From: Ramlibacter sp. | Lineage (GTDB): Bacteria; Pseudomonadota; Gammaproteobacteria; Burkholderiales; Burkholderiaceae_C | Length of the DNA stretch: 6,614 nt | NCBI GenBank assembly: GCA_025351615.1 | Contig: JANXVP010000142.1 | Span: 1 to 6,614 of the forward strand | Direction: 5' to 3' | Shown: positions 1-6,119 of the stretch, piece after piece | Layout of the letters: each line of letters begins with the position of its first letter | How positions within the stretch are numbered: the first letter of the stretch is position 1 | Program-made: the position numbers and the translations under genes | Notes under the pieces: model-generated | Database searches by the model: none | Told to the model about the DNA's origin: nothing | Seen by the model: the letters and a program-made list of their open reading frames with translations, nothing else

Positions 1-1
1 C

Positions 2-370
2 CTTACGCAGCAACAGCTTGATGACGGCCGAACAAAAAAGCGCGGTGTCGTCGCTTGCTTAAACCGTTCGTACTATGCAAGCGACTCCGATTACGAACAT
101 TCTTTCCTGGTTGGCTCATGGGGAAAGGACACTGCAATACGGCCGCCACGTGACGTGGACATTTATTTCGAACTCCCAGCGACCATTCTTAGCCGTTTCG
201 CCCTGAATGTGGGGAACAAGCAAAGTGCGATCTTGCAGGAGGTCAGGCGGATCCTCCAGGGAACATACTGGGACACCGATATGGTTCAAAAGTCTGACGA
301 AGTCCACAAAACATCCAGACGCGAAGGGGCCCGCGTCGAAGCGATACGACTTAGATATGCGTGTCGTTAG
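2..370 (+). pseudogene. CBASS CD-NTase (SMODS nucleotidyltransferase), N-terminal fragment
   Basis: The frame is open from the window edge to a TAG at 368-370, and the true start lies to the left. It encodes a typical CD-NTase N-terminal half. A helical segment contains LDDGRTKKRGVVACLNRSYY (codons 17-76). The nucleotide-binding strand-turn follows as FLVGSWGKDTAIRPPRDVD (104-160), with GSWGK at 113-127 and the two metal-binding aspartates of DVD at 152-160. Then comes a helix with NKQSAILQEVRRIL. In the family, these enzymes make cyclic di- or trinucleotides after phage infection and so switch on a CBASS effector. The expected continuation after the TDM residues at 275-283 (a glycine-rich GDGQVV-like turn and the strand bearing the third catalytic acid) is missing. 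Residues after about base 285 look unrelated to the family. The product should therefore be inactive. Family assignment is strong from motif pattern; the fragment status follows from the lost C-terminal half and the adjacent unrelated frame. No effector or CBASS ancillary gene is visible. Confidence 0.85.
281..330. other. Probable deletion junction between CD-NTase and methyltransferase genes
   Basis: CD-NTase-like sequence in the frame of base 2 fades after the codons for DTDM (272-283). Methyltransferase-like sequence in the frame of base 3 is convincing from about GPASKRYDLDMRVV (327 onward) and may start as early as 285. Both genes have the same orientation. The simplest reading is a deletion that removed the C-terminal half of one gene, anything between, and the N-terminal two thirds of the other. 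No insertion-sequence end or obvious repeat is visible at the join, which suggests illegitimate recombination. The exact breakpoint cannot be placed by eye. Confidence 0.6.
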
Positions 371-1310
371 CGAAATAAACTCGGCGCTCTCAGACAAGAC
401 GGACTTAAAGGCGGCCGAAATTCTGAAGTGCAATACGAAACCGAAGCGCACTTTTCAGGGCGTCACGCCCGGGCACAAGGATTTTGTCCTAGACATAAAT
501 GGGAGGAAGGCGCTTCTACTCAAAGAGCCATCCGCATCCGCAATCTTGTTCCCGTATTTCGTTGGGAAAGAAGTGCTGGGGGGTGCCACCGGCACAACTA
601 GATGCATTTTAGATTTCGGGGAAATGAATCTTCTAGCTGCCCAGTCCTTTCCACGAACGATGGAGTACGTCCAGCAAAATATTCTGCCGAGGCGCATGAA
701 GGAGGCTGAGGAAGGTTCAGGTGGGAACGAAGAGCAGCGGGCGCACCACAAGCTTTTCCTTAAGCGCTGGTGGCAGCTTTCCTTCCGACGCACCGATATG
801 CTTAATGCAATTTCGGGACTGCATCGGTACCTAGCATGCTCCCGAGTCACTTCGCGCCCGATCTTCTTCTTTATAGCAGGCCATATTCGACCGGGGGACG
901 CGCTGCAAGTATTTGCATTCGACGATGACTATAGCTTCGGAGTACTGCAGTCCAGATTCCATGTGGATTGGTTTATGAGCAAGCGCTCTAACATGAAGTC
1001 TGACGCCCGATACTCGTCCACTGGGGTGTTTGGGACCTTTCCTTGGCCACAAAATCCGCCTGCAGAAAAGGTCCTCCGAGTTGCCGAGGCGGCGCGTTCT
1101 TTGCAGCATGTACGAGACTCGGCGCTGCTGACAACTACGGGAGGGCTTAGGGCTCTCGAAGACACTCTAAAGCTCCCTGGCCAGAATCCATTGAAGGACG
1201 CGCATCTGAGACTTGACGAGGCTGTGCAAGAGGCATTCGGCTTTGTCTCGACCAAGCCTGCGATTCTCCAATTGATGGAGCTCAATACAGCAGTCGCTGC
1301 GAAGATATGA
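285..1310 (+). pseudogene. MmeI-like DNA methyltransferase / type IIG enzyme, C-terminal fragment
   Basis: About 340 codons resemble the C-terminal third of large MmeI-like methyltransferases, covering the target-recognition domain and the helical tail. Recognisable segments in order are RVVSEINSALS and TFQGVTPGHKDFVL (domain entry), FPYFVGKEVLGG, LDFGEMNLLAAQSF, WWQLSFRRTDM, YLACSRVTSRPIFFF, LQVFAFDDDYSFGVLQSRFH, and RYSSTGVFGTFPWPQNP. A tail follows with GGLRALEDTLKLPG and LKDAHLRLDEAVQEAFGF. In the family this region reads the DNA sequence to be N6-adenine methylated (and, in type IIG enzymes, cut). The SAM-binding motif, the NPPY/F catalytic motif and the nuclease domain all lie further N-terminal and are absent. 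The ATG at 207 belongs to an open frame, but its first ~25 codons merely read the CD-NTase gene out of frame, so it is not a credible gene start. The stop TGA (1308-1310) sits one base before the insertion sequence. Family members I recall extend somewhat further with a Pro/Gly-rich tail, so the C-terminus may also be clipped. Confidence 0.82.
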
Positions 1311-1311
1311 G

Positions 1312-1334
1312 GTGAGCGTCTTGTCGTCCCCCGT
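1312..1334 (+). repeat. Left terminal inverted repeat of IS66 element 1
   Basis: Starts GTGAGCGTCTTGTCGTCCC. It matches the reverse complement of 3923-3945 at 18 of 23 positions, with mismatches at positions 8, 11, 13, 20 and 22. No match continues outward, which fixes the end at 1312. It is the tnpC-distal end and the presumed transposase binding site. Confidence 0.85.
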
Positions 1335-1354
1335 GACGTGACGGCGTCGGGGGG
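1328..1354 (-). terminator. Possible hairpin downstream of tnpC (element 1)
   Basis: Five C (1328-1332) can pair with a G run (1349-1354). An inner GACG/CGTC stem (1335-1338 with 1345-1348) closes a 6-nt loop, with a two-base bulge at 1333-1334. It lies between the tnpC stop and the left end of the element, where a terminator would be useful. There is no U tract after it on the transcribed strand, so it is not a standard intrinsic terminator. Confidence 0.25.
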
Positions 1355-1377
1355 AGCACGCTCTCAATTGCCTGCGA

Positions 1378-3063
1378 TCAGGCGACGGGCTTCTGCCAGC
1401 GGTGCGGCAGCAGCTCGTCGATGCGCCTGTTCGGATGGCTGGGAAGCCGCTCGAGCACGTCGCGCAGGTAAGCCCACGGATCGTGTCCATTGAGTTTGGC
1501 CGACTGCACCAGGCTCATCACGATCGCCGCGCGCTGGCCGGCCAACTCGCTGCCGCAGAAGAGCCATGCCTTCCTGCCCATCGCCCAGGGTTTGATTTGG
1601 CGTTCGATGAAGTTGTTGTCAATCGGCACCGCCCCGTCTTCGAGGTGCCGCGTCAGCGCGGTCCAGCTGTTCAGGCTGTAGTCGATCGCCCCGGCAATCG
1701 AGCCGCCGTCCGGCACGCGACTGCGTTCCAGCTTCAACCAGACGTGCAGCTCGTTCCACAGCGGCCGCGTGAGCTGGTCTCGGGCCGCCAGGCGCTGCTG
1801 CACGTCCATCCCCGCGAACTGACCCTCGACGTGGTAGATCCAGCCGATGCGCTTGATCGCCTCCTTGGCCACCTCGCTGGTGGCGACCAGTTCATCGAAC
1901 TTACGGCGGGCATGAGCCACGCAATGGGCGGCGATGCGCTGCGGGTACACGCGCCGATCCAACACGCGGTCGTATCCCGCGTATTGGTCGCACACCAGCG
2001 TGCCGCTCCACGCCGGTTGATCGTCGATCGGCGAACCCGGTGGACCTTGAGCGCCCCCCAGGAAGGCCACCGGGTACTGCGAACCGCGGCCCAGGCAGAA
2101 CTCATAGATCACCCCGCGCTGGGCATCCAGCTCGCCTCGCGCATAGGCCCAGATGTAGGTCCGCTTGGTCTTGCCCGCACCGGGGTCCAGCATCGCCACC
2201 GGCGTCTCGTCGGCGTGCACCACCGGGCAGCGCAGCACGAAGCGCTTGTGCGCTTCGTACAGCGGCTCCATCGCAGCGCCGGCGCGGCCGGACTGCGCAG
2301 CCAGCGTGGAGCGCGGCGTGTGAACACCTGACCTGGCGTTGATGGCCTCCTGGCGGTAGTACGGCAGGTGATCGACGAAGCGGCTGATCAACGTATGTGC
2401 CACCAGCCCGCTGGCGGCGATGCCGCCGTCGATGATCTGCGGATCGGCCGGCTCCTGCACCAGGCGTTCGATCCCTTGGCGCTGGCAGCAGCGGCAGGCC
2501 CACTTGCCGTAGATGTGGCGGTGCACGAAGAACTCGGCCGGCACGGTATCCAGCCGTTCGCTCACGTCCTCGCCGATACGCGTCATCGCCTGGCCACAGC
2601 CCGCTGTCGTGCAGGTCGTGTCCTGTGGCTCGTGATGGTGCTCGACGCGGCGCAGGTGATCGGGCAGTGCCTGGCGGCGCGGGCGCCGGGGCGGGGCCTT
2701 GGGTGCGGACAGCGTCTTGGGCAGGGCTGCTTGCAGCGCGGCGAGTTGCGCCTCCAGGTCGGCCTCGTCCTCCAGCAGCGTGTCCTGGAACAGCTGGCGC
2801 TGCTCGGCTGTCATCGCCTCGCTCTTGGCGCCGTACTTCCAGCGCTTCAGGCGCGTCAGCTCGAAGGTGATCTTCTCGATCTTCGCATCGCGCCAGGCGA
2901 TGTCGCGGTCCTTGCGCTCGATCAGCTTTTGCTTGACCTCAAGGTCTCGCGCCTGTTGCTCGATGTGCCCAAGCATTTGCGCGGCCAGCGCCGCGGCGGA
3001 CTCTTGCGACAGACCCTGCAGGTCCTGAGGCTTGAGGTCACGCATGCTGAGCATGCGTCGCAT
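1378..3063 (-). CDS. tnpC: IS66-family transposase TnpC (element 1), 561 aa
   Basis: This is the DDE transposase that cuts and joins the element ends. The N-terminal ~110 residues are heptad-like and charged (coiled coil around 35-75). They contain the IS66 segment LKRWKYGAKSE (72-82) and are followed by a basic, proline-rich linker PKAPPRRPRR (121-130). A zinc-binding module uses C151 and C156 with C190, C192 and C193. The catalytic core shows D285 in HADETPV, D359 in VCDQYAGYD and E487 in DNNFIERQIKPW, followed by the MGRKAWLF motif and a C-terminal domain ending HRWQKPVA. Length is normal for the family. The start is uncertain: in-frame ATGs occur at codons 1, 4 and 7 (3063, 3054, 3045), no clear Shine-Dalgarno site precedes the first, and a 19-bp palindrome covers the second and third. 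An 84-bp non-coding gap separates it from tnpB. No internal frameshift or missing catalytic residue is seen. Confidence 0.96.
   Translation of the reverse strand: MRRMLSMRDLKPQDLQGLSQESAAALAAQMLGHIEQQARDLEVKQKLIERKDRDIAWRDAKIEKITFELTRLKRWKYGAKSEAMTAEQRQLFQDTLLEDEADLEAQLAALQAALPKTLSAPKAPPRRPRRQALPDHLRRVEHHHEPQDTTCTTAGCGQAMTRIGEDVSERLDTVPAEFFVHRHIYGKWACRCCQRQGIERLVQEPADPQIIDGGIAASGLVAHTLISRFVDHLPYYRQEAINARSGVHTPRSTLAAQSGRAGAAMEPLYEAHKRFVLRCPVVHADETPVAMLDPGAGKTKRTYIWAYARGELDAQRGVIYEFCLGRGSQYPVAFLGGAQGPPGSPIDDQPAWSGTLVCDQYAGYDRVLDRRVYPQRIAAHCVAHARRKFDELVATSEVAKEAIKRIGWIYHVEGQFAGMDVQQRLAARDQLTRPLWNELHVWLKLERSRVPDGGSIAGAIDYSLNSWTALTRHLEDGAVPIDNNFIERQIKPWAMGRKAWLFCGSELAGQRAAIVMSLVQSAKLNGHDPWAYLRDVLERLPSHPNRRIDELLPHRWQKPVA
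3040..3058. promoter_or_regulatory. 19-bp palindrome inside the tnpC start region (element 1)
   Basis: ACGCATGCT (3040-3048) and AGCATGCGT (3050-3058) are perfect 9-bp arms around a single G at 3049. The palindrome contains the in-frame ATGs of tnpC codons 4 and 7. In RNA it would form a tight hairpin hiding these two possible starts; in DNA it could be a binding site. The structure is seen directly, while a role in tnpC translation is inference. It could also reflect the codons MLSMR by chance. Confidence 0.45.
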
Positions 3064-3147
3064 CTTGCCAAGGCCTGTGACCTCACGCCATTGGCGGATG
3101 TACTGTCAACGCATGGACGCGTGTCATGAGCATCATCACCTGGACGC

Positions 3148-3483
3148 TCACATCCGCGTGATCACGCTCATCTCGGGCAGGCGCTGCCAGGGCAGACCCA
3201 CGATCAAGGCGTCGAACTGCGACTGCGTCAACGACAGCGGCGTCGACGCCGCTTCGCGTGGCCACGCGAAGTGACCGGCATTCAGGCGCCGCGCCGCGCA
3301 CCACACACCGAACCCGTCGTGGACCAGCAGCTTGATGCGTGTCGCGCGCGCGTTGGCGAAGAGGTAGCCATGGTGCGCGTGGGCAGCGCCGGTGGTCTGC
3401 ACAACGCAGCTCAGAAGCCGCTCGGCGCCGGCTCGCATATCCATCGGCGCGGTGCACAGCCACAAGGCGTCGATGCGGATCAC
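3148..3483 (-). CDS. tnpB: IS66 accessory protein TnpB (element 1), 111 aa, GTG start
   Basis: This is the small IS66 'Orf2' protein needed with TnpA and TnpC for transposition in studied members; its biochemical role is unclear. Family landmarks are IRIDALWL at the N-terminus, PMDMRAGAERLL (residues 13-24), HGYLFANARATRIKLLVHDGFGVW (39-61, a variant of the usual FxNRRRxxxKxLxxDxxGxW core) and HFAWP (71-75). The tail is LSLTQSQFDALIVGLPW. The start is chosen as GTG at 3483-3481. It overlaps the tnpA stop TGA by 4 bases (GTGA) and gives exactly the usual family N-terminus, which implies translational coupling to tnpA. A longer open frame exists upstream to 3876, but it only reads tnpA out of frame. 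Its core has A in place of one of the usual arginines (ANARATR against CNRRRDK in typical members), which is a notable but not necessarily inactivating divergence. Confidence 0.92.
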   Translation of the reverse strand: MIRIDALWLCTAPMDMRAGAERLLSCVVQTTGAAHAHHGYLFANARATRIKLLVHDGFGVWCAARRLNAGHFAWPREAASTPLSLTQSQFDALIVGLPWQRLPEMSVITRM

Positions 3484-3866
3484 TGCAGCAGCTCGCGCAG
3501 CCAGCCAGCGCAGTCGGCGGCCGCCGAGATCGGCCAGGTGACGTTCACGCCCAGAGCACCACGTTTGAGCTCGACCCGGATCGCCTCGGCGGGGGCGACC
3601 GTAGCCGTGGCAGGAGATGGCGCGGGCCTGGGCGCTGTCAACGACAGCGCAACGAACTGCGCTGCCGGCTCGCTCACCGGGCCTGATGCCACCGCTTGAT
3701 TCGCCTTGAAGCCGCGGCCGCGGCGCCATTGGTGCACGAGGTTGGCGTTCACCCCGAACGACAACGCCACCGCCGATATCGAGGCGCCAGGCTCGGCGCA
3801 AGAGGCCAGCACCTGCGCCTTGAACTGCTCGCTGTGCCGCCGACGCGGCTTCTGATTGACGTGCAT
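3480..3866 (-). CDS. tnpA: IS66 accessory DNA-binding protein TnpA (element 1), 128 aa
   Basis: First gene of the element's operon. It encodes a transposase IS3/IS911-like helix-turn-helix protein: RRRHSEQFKAQVLASC (residues 8-23), then a helix-turn-helix in GASISAVALSFGVNANLVHQW (about 27-47), a basic RRGRGFK stretch, and a proline/alanine-rich linker. A short C-terminal domain includes IRVELKRGALGVNVTWP and ends GWLRELLQ. It presumably recognises the element ends or its own control region. The ATG at 3866-3864 is 79 bp from the right end. It is preceded by a strong dyad, and the only Shine-Dalgarno-like triplet, GGA five bases before the ATG, is inside that dyad. The stop overlaps the tnpB GTG by 4 bp. 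Confidence 0.93.
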   Translation of the reverse strand: MHVNQKPRRRHSEQFKAQVLASCAEPGASISAVALSFGVNANLVHQWRRGRGFKANQAVASGPVSEPAAQFVALSLTAPRPAPSPATATVAPAEAIRVELKRGALGVNVTWPISAAADCAGWLRELLQ

Positions 3867-3867
3867 A

Positions 3868-3894
3868 GCTGTCCATCTAAGTTAGATGGACAGC
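3868..3894 (-). promoter_or_regulatory. 27-bp dyad covering the tnpA ribosome-binding region (element 1)
   Basis: GCTGTCCATCTAA (3868-3880) and TTAGATGGACAGC (3882-3894) are perfect 13-bp arms with one unpaired base at 3881. The structure ends one base before the tnpA start codon. In mRNA it would place the GGA Shine-Dalgarno-like bases in a stem, keeping TnpA translation low; as DNA it could be an operator. Element 2 has a matching structure in the same place. Confidence 0.7.
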
Positions 3895-3923
3895 ATCTTC
3901 CACGTCTCAGCCACGCAGCTCAA
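3895..3923 (-). promoter_or_regulatory. Weak candidate promoter for the element 1 operon
   Basis: On the minus strand TTGAGC (3918-3923) lies 17 bp before GAAGAT (3895-3900). The match to sigma-70 hexamers is 4/6 and 3/6. A start about 7 bases later would put the dyad at the very 5' end of the mRNA. The spacing is ideal but the -10 is poor, so this is a candidate only. Confidence 0.25.
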
Positions 3924-3945
3924 GGTGGGACGGCCAGCCGCTCAC
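3923..3945 (-). repeat. Right terminal inverted repeat of IS66 element 1
   Basis: Read inward it starts GTGAGCGGCTGGCCGTCCC and pairs with 1312-1334 at 18 of 23 positions. It defines the tnpA-proximal end. Confidence 0.85.
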
Positions 3946-3963
3946 TGTCAAGCTGCACTAGAC
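3946..3963. other. 18-bp spacer between the two IS66 elements
   Basis: The only non-IS DNA between the elements is TGTCAAGCTGCACTAGAC. Its last eight bases, CACTAGAC (3956-3963), should be one copy of the target duplication of element 2; the other copy would lie just past the window. Its first eight bases, TGTCAAGC, do not match the left flank of element 1. Confidence 0.75.
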
Positions 3964-3988
3964 GTAAGCGGTCAATTGACCGCGTCCT
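3964..3988 (+). repeat. Left terminal inverted repeat of IS66 element 2
   Basis: Starts GTAAGCGGTCAATTGACC and matches the reverse complement of 6590-6614 at 22 of 25 positions, with mismatches at positions 12, 19 and 24. Confidence 0.92.
3968..3983. repeat. 16-bp perfect palindrome within the left end of element 2
   Basis: GCGGTCAATTGACCGC reads the same on both strands and lies 4 bp inside the left terminus. The right end carries the same sequence with two changes (GCGGTCATTTGACCCC) that break the symmetry. It may be a dimeric protein's binding site. Confidence 0.6.
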
Positions 3989-4032
3989 TGCGGGTTCCCG
4001 GTGGGTGTGATTGTCGCGCGTGGCGACGGAGG

Positions 4033-5652
4033 TCAGGTTGCGTCGGTGCCGATGGACCAGGGCAGCAGCGCCTCGTAGTCGTCGGCGGTGCTGGCCTTGG
4101 GAAGCGCAATCAGCAGCTTGCGCAGGTACGCGTAGCCGTCGATGCCATTGGCCTTGCATGTCTGCAGCAGCGAGTACAGGTTCGCGCTGGCATTGGCGCC
4201 GGCAACAGTGTCTGCGAATAACCAATTCCGCCGTCCGATCACAAACGGGCGGATCGAATTCTCGCAGGCGTTGTTGTCGATGGGGTGCCTGCCATCATCG
4301 ACATAGCGCTCCAGCTTGGCCCACTGGCCTTGGGCGTAATGCAGTGCCTTGCCCAGCAGGCTCGCAGGTGCCACCGTGTGGAGATTGGCCAGCACCAGGG
4401 CCTTGATCTTGTTCAGCACTGGAAGACTGTGCTCGTGCCGCCGCAGCGTCAACGCGTTTGCGTCCAGGCCTTCCTGGCGAGCGACAGACTCGACGTGGTA
4501 CAGCTTGGCGATCAGATCCATGAACTGGACGGCGAGCTGCTCCGGCCCGCGCTTGTCCTTGGGCAGCGCCTGCACGGCGTCGTTGAAGTACCGACGGCAA
4601 TGCGCCCAGCACGCCAGGTGCATTAGCTGGTTAACCTCGGCCACCTTGTTGTAGGGCTCGTACCCGTCCGTCATCAGCACGCCGCCTTCTCGCGCGCCGG
4701 CATACAGGCGCAGTGACGCCTCCGTCCCCCGCGACGGCGTGTAGGCGAACAACCGGATCGGTGGGCCTGTTGCGTCGGCGCCTGACTTCTCGGTCATCTG
4801 CGCCCACATGTAGCTCTTGGTCTGCGCCTTGCGGCCCGGCTCCTTGAGCACCTGGATCTCGGTCTCGTCGCCGTAGATCAGCGGCGCCTCCAGCAGCCGG
4901 TCGCGCAGCAGGTTGATGACGGGCTGAACTGCCTGACCCACGCGCACGACGCTGGCGGCCATCGTGTTGCGCGAGATATCGGTACCGCCGAAGCGCCCCA
5001 GCAGCGCAGCCTGGCGGTACAGCGGCAGTCCGTCCATGTACTTGGAGGTGATGACCCAGGCCAGCAGCCCCTCGGTGAACAGCCCCTTGGGGATCACTTG
5101 CTGCGGCTTGGCCGCCAGGCGCAGTCCACCGTCGCAGCACGGGCATGCGTACTTGACACGCTCGTGCCGGATCACGCGCACCTGCTGCGGGATGATGTCC
5201 AGTTGCTCGGTGGCCTCCACGCCGATCTCGCGCAGCGCCGCGCCGTCGTGCGGGCACACGCGTTCGGATTCGGGCAATTCGTGCCGGACCACTTCCCGCG
5301 GCAGCGCCGGGTCCAGCGGTTTGCGACCACGCACCGCGCGCTTGTGTCCGGGTACGTCGACGCTCTTGTCGTTGCTGTCCTCAACGCCCGGTTCGGCGGC
5401 GGCGCCGAGTTCTTCGGCCTCGTTGAAGAACATGTCCTTCTGGTTCGTGCCCAGGACTTCGCTCTTGGCTGCGAAGAGCTGGCGCTTGAACTTGTTGAGC
5501 TGCTCTTGCAGCAAGTCGCGCTCGGTGCGCACGATGCGCAGTTCGCCGACCAGAGATGCATTACGTTGAGCCGCTTCTGCGCTTTGCCTGGTGGCTTCGG
5601 CCAGCGCCTTTTGCAAGGCTGCGAACTCTTGGGCGGAGGGCATTTGAACCAT
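4033..5652 (-). CDS. tnpC: IS66-family transposase TnpC (element 2), 539 aa
   Basis: This is the DDE transposase of element 2. Residues 10-60 form a charged coiled coil. LNKFKRQLFAAKSE (52-65) matches the IS66 'QLFGRRSE'-type motif. An acidic stretch and a basic linker (HKRAVRGRKP, 103-112) follow. The zinc module uses C133 and H135 (CPHDGAAL) with C170, C172 and C173 (YACPCC). Next is the KGLFTEGLLAWVITSKYMDG segment (189-208) and LPLYRQ (209-214). The catalytic residues are D262 (YGDETEIQV), D329 (MTDGYEPYN) and E464 (DNNACENSIRPF), followed by IGRRNWLF (472-479) and the C-terminal domain. Two starts are possible: ATG at 5652 and ATG at 5643 (codon 4). A Shine-Dalgarno-like AAGAAGG sits 2 bases before the first and 11 before the second, neither ideal. 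A 116-bp gap with no recognisable gene (5653-5768) separates it from tnpB. Confidence 0.97.
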   Translation of the reverse strand: MVQMPSAQEFAALQKALAEATRQSAEAAQRNASLVGELRIVRTERDLLQEQLNKFKRQLFAAKSEVLGTNQKDMFFNEAEELGAAAEPGVEDSNDKSVDVPGHKRAVRGRKPLDPALPREVVRHELPESERVCPHDGAALREIGVEATEQLDIIPQQVRVIRHERVKYACPCCDGGLRLAAKPQQVIPKGLFTEGLLAWVITSKYMDGLPLYRQAALLGRFGGTDISRNTMAASVVRVGQAVQPVINLLRDRLLEAPLIYGDETEIQVLKEPGRKAQTKSYMWAQMTEKSGADATGPPIRLFAYTPSRGTEASLRLYAGAREGGVLMTDGYEPYNKVAEVNQLMHLACWAHCRRYFNDAVQALPKDKRGPEQLAVQFMDLIAKLYHVESVARQEGLDANALTLRRHEHSLPVLNKIKALVLANLHTVAPASLLGKALHYAQGQWAKLERYVDDGRHPIDNNACENSIRPFVIGRRNWLFADTVAGANASANLYSLLQTCKANGIDGYAYLRKLLIALPKASTADDYEALLPWSIGTDAT

Positions 5653-5768
5653 CGCCTTCTTTGATCTATTTGCAGTTCAGGTGTTCCTTGAACGTTGCAT
5701 TTTCCAGCAGATTGTTTTCAGCACCATCGACTGATCCGCTTGCCTTCAGCACGGCCAAGATCGGGTGC

Positions 5769-6119
5769 TCAGGCGACCCGTTCGTACACGCGCTGAGGAT
5801 GCCTTTGCGTGACCGCCAGATCAATGCCATCGAGCAACCAGTGCAGCTGCTCCACCGTCAACGTCGGCACCGTCACCTGCTCTGGCCAGATGAAGCGGTC
5901 CTGCTCCAGCCGCTTGAGCAACAACCAGAATCCGTTGCGGTCCCATCCCAGGATCTTGACGCGGTTGCGCCTGCGGTTGCTAAAGACGTATACGGCCGCA
6001 GCAAACGGGTTCAACCCCAGGGCCTGCTCCACAAGGACAGCCAGGCCGTTGATCCCCATACGGAAGTCAATGGCCGGGCGATGCAGATACACCGTCAGCG
6101 ACTGGTCAAACTGGAACAT
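5769..6119 (-). CDS. tnpB: IS66 accessory protein TnpB (element 2), 116 aa
   Basis: A clear IS66 Orf2 protein: VYLHRPAIDFRMGINGLAVL (residues 10-29), then LGLNPFAAAVYVFSNRRRNR (34-53), VKILGWDRNGFWLLLKRLEQ (54-73), and RFIWP. The tail LTVEQLHWLLDGIDL is typical. The ATG at 6119-6117 is used, giving a normal family length. It overlaps the end of tnpA by 25 bases in another frame, and no strong Shine-Dalgarno site precedes it, so coupling to tnpA translation is likely. It keeps the canonical NRRR(N/D)xVKxLxWDRNG core, unlike its counterpart in element 1. The function within the transposition complex is not established. Confidence 0.95.
   Translation of the reverse strand: MFQFDQSLTVYLHRPAIDFRMGINGLAVLVEQALGLNPFAAAVYVFSNRRRNRVKILGWDRNGFWLLLKRLEQDRFIWPEQVTVPTLTVEQLHWLLDGIDLAVTQRHPQRVYERVA

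Larger units (their letters stand above)
1312..3945 (-). mobile_element. Complete IS66-family insertion sequence, element 1 (2634 bp)
   Basis: Imperfect terminal inverted repeats beginning GTGAGCG bound a tnpA-tnpB-tnpC operon on the minus strand, the classic IS66 layout and size. All three frames are intact and the TnpC DDE triad is present, so the element could still move. Work on the family member IS679 showed that all three genes are needed for transposition. IS66 elements normally create an 8-bp target duplication. Here the flanks are GATATGAG (1304-1311) and TGTCAAGC (3946-3953), which do not match, so one flank has probably been altered since insertion. The exact IS name is not recognised. 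Confidence 0.93.

Noticed and set aside
207..284. ATG at 207 as start of the methyltransferase gene
   Set aside because: The first ~25 codons read CD-NTase sequence out of frame; it is an accidental start after the fusion.
116..451. Minus-strand open frame across the CD-NTase/methyltransferase join
   Set aside because: It lies opposite two frames with strong family motifs and has none itself.
1402..3129. Long plus-strand open frames opposite tnpC of element 1 (309 and 253 codons)
   Set aside because: They mirror a GC-rich transposase gene with clear motifs, have biased composition and no recognisable domain; they are frame shadows.
3946..3951. Perfect -35 hexamer TTGACA on the minus strand abutting the right end of element 1
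   Set aside because: The region 16-18 bp downstream (CCACCT) has no resemblance to a -10 box, so a promoter is not supported.
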